Both the position numbers and the translations under genes were made by a program. Of a stretch of DNA of 23,098 bases, positions 1 to 5,932 are shown one piece after another. The notes beneath the pieces are model-generated. The model searched no databases. It saw only the letters and a program-made list of their open reading frames with translations, and was not told the origin of the DNA. Within the stretch, counting starts at the first letter, position 1. Every line of letters starts with the position of its first letter. Origin of the DNA: a virus; the IMG/VR virus record IMGVR_UViG_3300030331_004516, positions 1 through 23,098 of that record. One strand, given 5' to 3'.

Positions 1-239
1 AGCTGTCTTGCGAGTTAAGTTTGCTTTTTTTAAAGTGGTTGAGATAAACTAGGGGCTACCCCTGAAACCAATCCACAAATAGGTCATGCAATTTTTTAGA
101 CCTTGAACACGGAGCCGTAGCTCGGGGACTTTCGTCTATCACTAGTAAGTACATTCACTGCGGAGAAAATGACTATTTGCATGACCATAAAAATAACTTA
201 CCTATAATGTTGGGATAGTCAAATCTTTTTTTAAAAAAA
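1..239. other. Non-coding, structured region downstream of the small terminase gene
   Basis: I see no convincing gene in these bases. They look richer in G+C than the rest of the window and hold several possible hairpins. A perfect 10-bp inverted repeat (82-91 with 177-186, GGTCATGCAA) encloses about 85 nt. Inside it, 97-101 can pair with 134-138, and 112-123 forms GAGC-TACG-GCTC on the minus strand, a UNCG-type stable tetraloop. Outside it, 51-63 forms AGGGG-CTA-CCCCT. No U-run follows any of these, so they are not typical terminators. The position beside the small terminase gene would suit a packaging site or a small structured RNA, but this is inference. A 30-codon reading frame at 96-188 is discussed under rejected items. 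Confidence 0.5.
82..186 (-). other. Possible structured RNA or packaging-site element closed by a 10-bp inverted repeat
   Basis: The two arms at 82-91 and 177-186 are perfectly complementary. Between them lie a 5-bp pairing (97-101/134-138) and, nested in that, a 4-bp stem with a UACG loop closed by C-G on the minus-strand transcript (112-123). A further GAC-GAAA-GUC tetraloop (127-136) is an alternative to the 5-bp pairing. I do not recognise a known RNA family: there is no tRNA T-arm geometry and no intact hammerhead core. The orientation is chosen because the UNCG and GNRA loops form on the minus-strand RNA. Confidence 0.3.
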
Positions 240-734
240 TTATTTTTCTTCTATTTCTTTATATTCTGCGTCTTGAATTAACTGATTTTCTTTTTGATAA
301 TTTTCTAGTTTTTGTTTTAGTTCTTTCCTAGACATGTTATCAAGCGAGGCGGTAACAACCTCTTTTCTTTCAATATAAAAACCACCTAACAAACCTCTCC
401 GATATTCAGCGTTGATCGCTGCGGAATATTGATCCTTATCAATTGCTAAATCTCTTAGCCTGGCTAACTCTCTGGCGTGTTTCATAAATTCTATTTTTGC
501 AGACTGAGCGTAATCTTTTGTTAAAGTATCAATATATTCTACGACTTTAGGAAACATCTTAGGGTTTTGTAGATTACTAGCTATTTGTGTTGCAGACTTT
601 TCAGAATATCCTGCCATTTTTGCACATTCAGTAGGTGTTGCCCTTCCGTTTTCTTTAACTAATATCTGGGCAAAAGACCTTTGTCTCCTAGTTAATCCGT
701 CACTTTCAATTACATCACCTAATGTTTTAGCCAT
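240..734 (-). CDS. terS: Terminase small subunit (putative)
   Basis: This 164-aa protein has the N-terminal arrangement usual for phage small terminases: a short leader, then TRRQRSFAQILV (about residues 15-26), then a helix-turn-helix around residues 33-57 (TPTECAKMAGYSEKSATQ) followed by NPK. Small terminases bind the packaging site on concatemeric phage DNA and hand it to the large subunit for cutting and packaging into procapsids. The C-terminal half is charged and probably helical, fitting oligomerisation. An AGGA sequence lies 9 nt upstream of the ATG at 734. The large subunit is not in the window; it would be expected beyond position 1. The family call rests on the HTH pattern and typical length, not on a search. 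Confidence 0.7.
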   Translation of the reverse strand: MAKTLGDVIESDGLTRRQRSFAQILVKENGRATPTECAKMAGYSEKSATQIASNLQNPKMFPKVVEYIDTLTKDYAQSAKIEFMKHARELARLRDLAIDKDQYSAAINAEYRRGLLGGFYIERKEVVTASLDNMSRKELKQKLENYQKENQLIQDAEYKEIEEK

Positions 735-747
735 TTTTAGTTATCCT

Positions 748-836
748 AAAGTAATGAAGTAATGCTAAAGTATTGTATAAGTAATGCAAGAAAGTATTGA
801 TATATATAGTATATTTATACATCATTACCTCATTAC
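748..836. repeat. Iteron-like direct repeats, consensus AAGTAWTG
   Basis: Five near-identical copies read AAAGTAATG (748-756), GAAGTAATG (756-764), AAAGTATTG (767-775), TAAGTAATG (778-786) and AAAGTATTG (791-799). Their start-to-start spacing is 8, 11, 11 and 13 nt. Two copies of the reverse complement of the core, CATTAC, follow at 823-828 and 831-836. Roughly helical-turn spacing beside an AT-rich stretch is what initiator- or repressor-binding arrays look like. No bound protein can be named from sequence. Confidence 0.55.
809..820. repeat. 12-bp palindromic motif GTATATTTATAC, copy 1
   Basis: A perfect inverted repeat GTATA-TT-TATAC. The same 12 bases occur at 17634-17645, also in an intergenic region. 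It may be an operator or part of a phage promoter. Confidence 0.4.
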
Positions 837-898
837 GTCTAAAAATTAAAATAGAAATTTTTTTATATATAATATTGTTAAGAATATAACTATATAGA

Positions 899-1243
899 TT
901 ATTTTTTGAAAGCCTTGCCATATCCCCTCATAGCCAATCTACCTGCTACATGAGGCTTAGAACGGGTTTTTGGCATAGTTTTACCTATAGTGCCACCATT
1001 CTTCATTTTCTTTACTGCACCACCATCTTTGCCTTTAGGTGGTTGAGCTTCACCTTTATCTTTAGCTCTTTGAAGTTCATCTAATATCTTCTCAAACTTT
1101 TTTCTTTCTTCTGGTGTAAACTCATCCCTGTCCTTTTGAAATTGGTTTTCTGCTTGTTTAATTACATCCGAGTCATACTTTAAACCAAACCCGAAAGTAA
1201 ACATATCATCAAATTTACTTCTAATTTTATTTTTTATGGACAT
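899..1243 (-). CDS. Conserved phage hypothetical protein with basic C-terminus
   Basis: This 114-aa protein is charged and has no membrane segment. Residues about 28-65 are rich in E, K and Q and likely helical or coiled coil. The C-terminal third is glycine- and lysine-rich and ends in VAGRLAMRGYGKAFKK, a basic tail of a type I associate with uncultured marine phages. The ATG at 1243-1241 overlaps the stop of the upstream gene by one base (TAATG) and lacks a clear Shine-Dalgarno sequence, so coupling to the 44-aa gene is likely. The basic tail could bind nucleic acid. Function is unknown. Confidence 0.55.
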   Translation of the reverse strand: MSIKNKIRSKFDDMFTFGFGLKYDSDVIKQAENQFQKDRDEFTPEERKKFEKILDELQRAKDKGEAQPPKGKDGGAVKKMKNGGTIGKTMPKTRSKPHVAGRLAMRGYGKAFKK

Positions 1244-1377
1244 TATCTTTTTCTGGCTGTTCTTTTAGACCTAGCAAAAGCTGCTGCGGTAGGCGCACCT
1301 TTAGCACCTTTTTTACGCATTTTTTCGCCTCTTTTGCGTTTAGCATGTATATTAGCGTAAAGACCTGGCCTGGACAT
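1243..1377 (-). CDS. Small conserved phage protein, 44 aa (LYANIHAKRKR type)
   Basis: The frame encodes 44 residues starting MSRPGLYANIHAKRKRGEKM and continuing with an RKKGAKGAPTAAAF stretch and an arginine/lysine-rich end. The core 'LYANIH-KR--GEKMRK-G-KGAPT' is a recurring mini-protein in marine phages (cyanophages and relatives); I believe it is a DUF6321-like family, though I cannot check the accession. It is very basic, so a DNA-, RNA- or virion-associated role is plausible. Its start (1377) overlaps the stop of the upstream 46-aa gene by one base, and its stop overlaps the start of the next gene likewise. Confidence 0.65.
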   Translation of the reverse strand: MSRPGLYANIHAKRKRGEKMRKKGAKGAPTAAAFARSKRTARKR

Positions 1378-1517
1378 TATTTCTTAACTTTCTTCTTTTT
1401 CTTACGAAGTAGTTTGAAATCTGCACCTGTTATCTTGCCGTCTTTATTTACATCAAGTTTTTTTTGACCACCGACAAGACCACCTGCCTTCATTCCTATA
1501 CCGAAATCATTTCTCAT
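1377..1517 (-). CDS. Mini-protein, 46 aa, with an EF-hand-like calcium loop
   Basis: The frame starts MRNDFGIGMKAGG and contains LDVNKDGKITGADF (about residues 21-34). This matches the EF-hand loop pattern D-x-N-x-D-G-x-I-x-x-x-D, with acidic or polar ligands at positions 1, 3, 5 and 12. It ends in a run of lysines. A single EF-hand-like loop of this kind suggests calcium binding and possibly a virion or extracellular role, since marine calcium is high; that is inference. It is joined to the next gene by a TAATG junction. No strong Shine-Dalgarno sequence precedes the ATG at 1517. Confidence 0.55.
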   Translation of the reverse strand: MRNDFGIGMKAGGLVGGQKKLDVNKDGKITGADFKLLRKKKKKVKK

Positions 1518-1533
1518 AAGTCTATTTTTATCA

Positions 1534-1716
1534 TTAATGCAAGGTTTTTTCTAGTTTAATTTTGGGATCATAACAATCACAGGGAAGAACGATAGCTCTT
1601 TCACCCACAACAAATACAGTAAAACCCTCTCCAAAACATAATTCACAAATTCGACTTGGTTTCTTTACTCTTTTTGACTTTCTCTTGCGATATACTTTTT
1701 TCCTGTCTTTAGCCAT
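1534..1716 (-). CDS. Small zinc-ribbon-like protein (CxxCxGxG)
   Basis: This 60-aa protein has a very basic N-terminus (about residues 4-19, many K and R). It then has CELCFGEGF, a CxxCxGxG motif like that of DnaJ-type zinc fingers, and CDC about 20 residues later, giving four cysteines that could bind one zinc ion. Basic tail plus zinc ribbon suggests nucleic-acid or protein binding. Its 5' end overlaps the upstream 61-aa gene by about 50 nt in a different frame. Specific function is unknown. Confidence 0.55.
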   Translation of the reverse strand: MAKDRKKVYRKRKSKRVKKPSRICELCFGEGFTVFVVGERAIVLPCDCYDPKIKLEKTLH

Positions 1717-1850
1717 GCATCCTTACCTAATGCAATGCATTGTTTTATGATAGTTTTTACAGGAAGCCCGGTAGCCTCTCTTATCTCAGCTATAATTTTA
1801 TAATCTTCTAAATCTGTAGCTAATGATTTGTATTTACTAACATCAGTCAT
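1665..1850 (-). CDS. Small ribbon-helix-helix-like protein (tentative)
   Basis: This 61-aa protein has the pattern expected for a ribbon-helix-helix DNA-binding fold: a short strand-like segment (YKSLATDLEDYKIIAEI), a predicted helix, the turn GLPV, and a second helix (KTIIKQCIALGKDAWLK). Such proteins bind tandem operator repeats as dimers. The length fits, but the N-terminal strand is not textbook, so the call is tentative. The ATG at 1850 directly follows the stop codon of the upstream 72-aa gene. If it is a repressor, the iteron-like repeats at 748-836 are an obvious candidate target, which is inference. Confidence 0.5.
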   Translation of the reverse strand: MTDVSKYKSLATDLEDYKIIAEIREATGLPVKTIIKQCIALGKDAWLKTGKKYIARESQKE

Positions 1851-2069
1851 TTAAACATCCTTTCTATTAAACATTTCTATTGAGGTTCTGCCACAATATA
1901 CAGAGGGGTAATATCCTTGATCTGCTAATTTATCGACCATAAACTTACCTTCTGCTAAACATTGATCCATTTCTAAATAAGGCTTATCAAAGGTGACGAT
2001 TCTGCATAATTCATCATGCGGTAAATAATCGTTTGCGATGCATATAACCATAATCATTACATAAGCCAT
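1851..2069 (-). CDS. Small cysteine-containing hypothetical protein
   Basis: This 72-aa protein begins with a short hydrophobic stretch (MAYVMIMVICIA) that could be a weak export signal or membrane anchor. The rest has three further cysteines (in DELC, DQCLAE and VYCGR), which might form disulfides if the protein is exported. Similar small phage proteins with a hydrophobic start and spaced cysteines occur in marine phages, but I cannot name a family. It sits 5 nt after the DNA polymerase stop and directly abuts the next gene. Confidence 0.5.
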   Translation of the reverse strand: MAYVMIMVICIANDYLPHDELCRIVTFDKPYLEMDQCLAEGKFMVDKLADQGYYPSVYCGRTSIEMFNRKDV

Positions 2070-2074
2070 TTTTA

Positions 2075-3946
2075 TTATTTACCTGCTTCACCCCATGTCC
2101 TCCCTCTTCTCTCATTAACAACACTCGGTACTTTTAGTTTCTCCACACAATTTTCCATAATTTCCTTGACTTTATCAACTTCTTGGGACTTTTCAAGGCT
2201 AATGTCTAACTCATCATGTATTTGTATCTCTGGCACAAAACCCTCGTTGTATAAATCTAACATTGCTTTTTTAGTTTGATCTGCTGCGCTACCCTGAATT
2301 AATCTGTTTAAAGCCTTGAAAGTAAAGGCTCTTCTTATATCTCCACCATATTCTACCTCTGCTCTATCTCTTGGCAGTGGTGTCGAGATACCCCAACGAT
2401 TAGGTTCCCATAAAGTAAAGCGACACTTTCTCCCTAATAAAGTTCTTATGTGTCCATGTTTACTCGCAGTTCTACTAGCTATTTCTTGCAACTCCTTAAT
2501 AAAAGGCACAGTCTTATGATATTTATTTAATATTATCTCTGCATCGTGAACCTCGAGCCCTAACTCTGTTGCCATCTTACCTTTACCCATGCCGTACATA
2601 ATCCCTAAGTTTATACTCTTAGCCTCATCTCTTGATATATTAGCCATGTCAGCAACCATTTGATGAAAATCTACATCTTCACCACTATCGTATTGTTCCA
2701 TAACCTTTTCACTACCAGATAAACCACCTTTAGAACTTAAAGCATAGTGCACCAAGATCCGTGGTTCTTGTTGCGAGTAATCAAAGACATGCCACTTCTT
2801 ACCTTCCTCAGGTATAAAAATATTCTTAATCATATCAGCAATATACTTATTACGACTTGGCATTTGTTGTAAGTTCGGATTACTATAACTCATACGCCCA
2901 GATACTGTGCCTCCACTCTCTGATCTTAATTGATTTATCTCAGCGTGGATCTTGCCTTTATAAACATGTTTCTTAATGGTTTCTATAAATGTAGTACGGG
3001 CCTTGTTTATTTCTCTACACTTCACTACTAATTGTGGTAGCTCATGTGTATGTGTCGATAAAAAATTTTTAGCAAAGCTAGGCGCATTACTTTTAGGGGT
3101 ACGAAGATAAGGTATATTTAAGGCATCAAAAGCTTTAGCCACAGAAGCAGCAGCCCAAATCTCAACTGCTACTCCAGAAATATTTTTTATCTGCTTTAAT
3201 ATTTTTTTCTCTTCAGACAAGAGCCGTGTTTCGAGCTTCTCTAAATTGTTTTCGTCTATACAAACACCCTTCTTCTTCATAGCATAAGTCATGGGTATTA
3301 AATCAGTTTCTAATTCTAATATATGTCCACACTCTTCTTTTTCTATTTCATGTTTTAACCGGTCATATAACTTTAAAGTTAAAGCTGTATCTTGTTCTGC
3401 GTAATTACCCACATACATTGGAGGTAGTTTATACATCTCTGATTTAGCATCGACACCAAACTCAGCCGCAGCTTCTTGTAGAGCCGCTTCACTTTTTGTT
3501 TCACCACAATAATCGTAGCCAAGTGAATTAAGATTATACCACCGTCTGTTCTCATCAATTAAAGGAGCCATGATCATTGTATCGTGAACCCTGCCTCCAA
3601 TTGTAAAACCCTCAGCCTCTAACCAACCAATATCGTAAGATGAATTATGAAACAACTTTGGTGTATCAGAACCCAGAATCTTTTGTAAGGGACCACGGAT
3701 TATTTCTAAATCAAAATTACCACCACCTTCATGTCTTATAGGAAAGTAACCTTTCCAACCGTCTACGGCTAACGCGATACCTGCAATGAATCCGTCTTGA
3801 CGACAATAGCCTGGACCCAAAGTTTTGATATGAGGATCACAGGTTTCTACATCAATGCAAACCATTTTAGCGTCAGCCAGGTTAGGCACTTGTTGCGGTG
3901 GCACCCACTCAGGCGGAACTACGAATGGCTTTGGCTTTTCTTCCAT
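2075..3946 (-). CDS. Family A DNA polymerase with 3'-5' exonuclease
   Basis: The replicative polymerase of the phage. In the 623-aa form, exonuclease motifs are D32/E34 (IDVET), N101/D105 (NSSYD) and Y182/D186 (YAEQD), so proofreading appears intact. Polymerase motif A is DYSQQEPRI (D389), motif B has R439, K443 and Y451, and motif C is H577-D578-E579. There is no 5'-3' exonuclease domain. The residue equivalent to E. coli Pol I Phe762 is leucine (L447). I chose the ATG at 3946, preceded by GGAGAAAAGGTGT; an in-frame GTG at 3961 would add five residues. Either start overlaps the 3' end of the upstream 64-aa gene. Confidence 0.96.
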   Translation of the reverse strand: MEEKPKPFVVPPEWVPPQQVPNLADAKMVCIDVETCDPHIKTLGPGYCRQDGFIAGIALAVDGWKGYFPIRHEGGGNFDLEIIRGPLQKILGSDTPKLFHNSSYDIGWLEAEGFTIGGRVHDTMIMAPLIDENRRWYNLNSLGYDYCGETKSEAALQEAAAEFGVDAKSEMYKLPPMYVGNYAEQDTALTLKLYDRLKHEIEKEECGHILELETDLIPMTYAMKKKGVCIDENNLEKLETRLLSEEKKILKQIKNISGVAVEIWAAASVAKAFDALNIPYLRTPKSNAPSFAKNFLSTHTHELPQLVVKCREINKARTTFIETIKKHVYKGKIHAEINQLRSESGGTVSGRMSYSNPNLQQMPSRNKYIADMIKNIFIPEEGKKWHVFDYSQQEPRILVHYALSSKGGLSGSEKVMEQYDSGEDVDFHQMVADMANISRDEAKSINLGIMYGMGKGKMATELGLEVHDAEIILNKYHKTVPFIKELQEIASRTASKHGHIRTLLGRKCRFTLWEPNRWGISTPLPRDRAEVEYGGDIRRAFTFKALNRLIQGSAADQTKKAMLDLYNEGFVPEIQIHDELDISLEKSQEVDKVKEIMENCVEKLKVPSVVNERRGRTWGEAGK

Positions 3947-4113
3947 ACACCTTTTCTCCACTCTTCCATAATGGCTTTTGATACATCTTCATGTAAAACC
4001 ATAAGTTGTCCTTTTGTTATCTCAATAGGATTGTGATGATTGTCTTGTATTTTTTGTGTTTCTTCTTTTGTCATACTAAATAGTATTTTATTTTGTTCTA
4101 ATAATATTCTCAT
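3919..4113 (-). CDS. Small hypothetical protein in the replication operon
   Basis: This 64-aa protein is charged, with no cysteine pattern, signal peptide or membrane segment. A central stretch (TKGQLMVLHEDVSKAIMEEWRK) looks amphipathic and helical. Its ATG overlaps the stop of the SF1 helicase gene (ATGA) and its 3' end overlaps the start of the DNA polymerase gene. Both suggest a real, translationally coupled gene. A small replication accessory role is possible from context only. Confidence 0.5.
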   Translation of the reverse strand: MRILLEQNKILFSMTKEETQKIQDNHHNPIEITKGQLMVLHEDVSKAIMEEWRKGVWKKSQSHS

Positions 4114-5630
4114 TGAAAGATCTCCGTAAATTCTCTGGAACTATTACTTCTAATAATGTGTAAAGATTTTTTTGCACGGGTAGCACCGACATAAAAAACT
4201 CTACGCTCACTATCACGATTGCGTAAAAAACTATCATCTGCTTTACGAGAAAGATCTGTCAATAACATAACATGATCTGCCTCACCACCCTTAGCACCAT
4301 GTATGGTAGATAGTTTTATTCTTGGCTCTTGACTTAATTCTTTTTTATTTCTTAACATGATCGATTGTAAGTAAATAGATCTAGAACTAGGAACCTTATC
4401 TAAAGCACTTTGCCAGGGCCAATTGTTTGAAATTAATAAACCATAATTTTCTCGCAGCTCTCTGTAAGAGAATGTTTGTCCTGGCACTGTTTGAAAGTTC
4501 ATACCTTTAAACCCTCTCTTCACACCCTGTCCTACTGTCATGTAATAATAAATAGATTTAACATCATCGATAGATATTTCTTGTTTGCGTCTAAGTTTAT
4601 TCCAGGATGATACTGCGTTAGATAATTTGTTTGATATAGAAGGTTGATTACCTCTTGAATAATAGTGACCATACTGTTTAAGATCATGTTCTATCTGGTC
4701 TAATAAATAATTAGTTCTAGCTAAAATCATCCACTGTCCTTTGTTAAAACTATCGCTTGATAATCTATAAGCGTAACTACGAGAGAAACCCTTGTAATCT
4801 CGAGGCCTCCATGACTTAGGTTGCCTATGTTTTATTCTTGTTATCAACCTGTCTGCGATGTCATGTGAAGTTTTTGGTATGCGATAGGATTGTTGTAATA
4901 CTTCTATTTCCCAATTTTTGGCATTAATTAATCTACCAGGATCAGCACCCGCCCAATCAAAGATAGCCTGGTCGTCATCTCCTGCTAGGTAGACTCGTGC
5001 TGCGTGTTTCATAATCTTATCTACAACTTGCCATTGTAAATAAGACATGTCTTGTGCCTCGTCTACGATGACCACTTCTAAATTAGGCACAGCGCCTTGA
5101 TTACAATAATCTTCTAACAAGTCAGTATAATCCCTGACATGCATAGTATTTTTATATTTTATTAATGATTTAGTAATATAATTAGTCTTTTCAAAACCCC
5201 CATCTATCTGACCATATCTTTTATACTCTTGTTTTAAAGTGGTTCCCCTAGCTCGTGATAGGTCATAAATGTGGAGATGTTCATTATTATGGATAGACAC
5301 ACCAACTTCGTCAGCTGATGTGACACTTACTAGGGGAACTTTTATGATGTCCGATAACTCGGCATAATGCTTTGGTTTCATAATTTCATCCTGAGAATAA
5401 TTCATAGATTTAAAAACAAATGAATGAATAGTTCGAAACCAAGGTAAATCTTTTTTATCTAATTTAAATTTAGTACAGGCTCTTTGCACTGCCTCTTGTG
5501 CAGCTTTGCGAGTAAACGCAAGATAAGCAATACGATCTGGCGGTACACCTATCCTCAGCTCTTGCTCCACAATGTTTAATAATCTTGTAGTTTTGCCTGT
5601 GCCAGGTGGTCCAAATATTATTTTTCTCAT
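4110..5630 (-). CDS. Superfamily 1 (UvrD/Rep-like) DNA helicase
   Basis: This 506-aa protein shows the SF1 motifs in order: Walker A GPPGTGKT (7-14), motif Ia TIHS (67-70), Walker B VDEAQD (189-194), motif III GDDDQAIFDWAGA (217-229), motif IV QQSYRIP (246-252), motif V STIHGAKGGEAD (441-452), and motif VI YVGATRAKK (480-488). It should be an ATP-dependent DNA translocase, probably 3'-5' like UvrD/Rep. It could unwind the fork, or process ends together with the nuclease encoded immediately upstream. Start and stop both form ATGA overlaps with neighbours, so its translation is likely coupled to the nuclease and the 64-aa protein. Confidence 0.92.
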   Translation of the reverse strand: MRKIIFGPPGTGKTTRLLNIVEQELRIGVPPDRIAYLAFTRKAAQEAVQRACTKFKLDKKDLPWFRTIHSFVFKSMNYSQDEIMKPKHYAELSDIIKVPLVSVTSADEVGVSIHNNEHLHIYDLSRARGTTLKQEYKRYGQIDGGFEKTNYITKSLIKYKNTMHVRDYTDLLEDYCNQGAVPNLEVVIVDEAQDMSYLQWQVVDKIMKHAARVYLAGDDDQAIFDWAGADPGRLINAKNWEIEVLQQSYRIPKTSHDIADRLITRIKHRQPKSWRPRDYKGFSRSYAYRLSSDSFNKGQWMILARTNYLLDQIEHDLKQYGHYYSRGNQPSISNKLSNAVSSWNKLRRKQEISIDDVKSIYYYMTVGQGVKRGFKGMNFQTVPGQTFSYRELRENYGLLISNNWPWQSALDKVPSSRSIYLQSIMLRNKKELSQEPRIKLSTIHGAKGGEADHVMLLTDLSRKADDSFLRNRDSERRVFYVGATRAKKSLHIIRSNSSREFTEIFQ

Positions 5631-5932
5631 ATTATTTTACACACACCTTCTTCATCGACATAAATAAATTTAACTCCTAATTCTTTTTGTATATCAGATT
5701 TAGATCTATAAATCATTTTACCTTTTAATTTATTAATCTTGACATCTTCACTATATTTCTGAACAGATTTTACATCAAACAAAATTATTTCTTTATCTTT
5801 CATAGCAATTAAATCTACGGGACCGTTTTTATAAACATTATCGAATACGATATAACCATGCTCTGCCAAATATAAAATAGCTGTTTGATGACTGACATTA
5901 CCTTTTAGTGCTCGTGCAGGACTACTGTTCAT
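5627..5932 (-). CDS. Small PD-(D/E)XK nuclease
   Basis: This 101-aa protein has the nuclease core GPVD (D40) followed by IILFDVKS (D53 and K55), matching the PD-(D/E)XK pattern with spacing typical of small resolvase- or VRR-like enzymes. Such enzymes cleave DNA in a metal-dependent way; candidates are Holliday junction resolution, flap or branch cutting, or host DNA degradation. It lies between primase and SF1 helicase genes, with ATGA overlaps on both sides, which argues for a role in replication or recombination. The exact substrate cannot be read from sequence. Confidence 0.75.
   Translation of the reverse strand: MNSSPARALKGNVSHQTAILYLAEHGYIVFDNVYKNGPVDLIAMKDKEIILFDVKSVQKYSEDVKINKLKGKMIYRSKSDIQKELGVKFIYVDEEGVCKII

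Larger units (their letters stand above)
735..898. promoter_or_regulatory. AT-rich intergenic control region upstream of terS
   Basis: This 164-nt gap is extremely AT-rich, especially 800-898, and contains no credible gene. It carries a cluster of short direct repeats (748-799), two inverted copies of their core (823-836), and the 12-bp palindrome GTATATTTATAC (809-820). It lies upstream of terS and downstream of the mini-gene run, so it could hold the terS promoter, an operator, or an origin. I cannot single out a convincing sigma-70 promoter on the minus strand. Confidence 0.45.

Noticed and set aside
51-63. Hairpin AGGGG-CTA-CCCCT as an intrinsic terminator
   Set aside because: No U-run follows on either strand, and the stem is short.
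127-155. Hammerhead-ribozyme-like core (CUAGUGA followed by CGAAAG on the minus strand)
   Set aside because: The obligatory CUGANGA core is not intact and the three-stem arrangement cannot be drawn.
92-176. Possible tRNA (a GTTCAAG T-loop-like sequence on the minus strand)
   Set aside because: The flanking bases cannot form a T-stem, and no acceptor stem, anticodon arm or CCA-like end fits.
96-188. A 30-codon minus-strand reading frame with AGGTAAG upstream
   Set aside because: It falls almost exactly on the structured 82-186 element, is short, has no recognisable motif and its composition is not convincing as a protein.
727-921. A 64-codon minus-strand frame in the AT-rich gap
   Set aside because: Its sequence is low-complexity (I, Y, K, N, L), spans the repeat cluster and has no homology-like motif or ribosome binding site.
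3947-3961. GTG start for DNA polymerase at 3961
   Set aside because: The ATG at 3946 has a better-placed GGAG/AAAGG sequence; the first five residues add nothing. It cannot be fully excluded.
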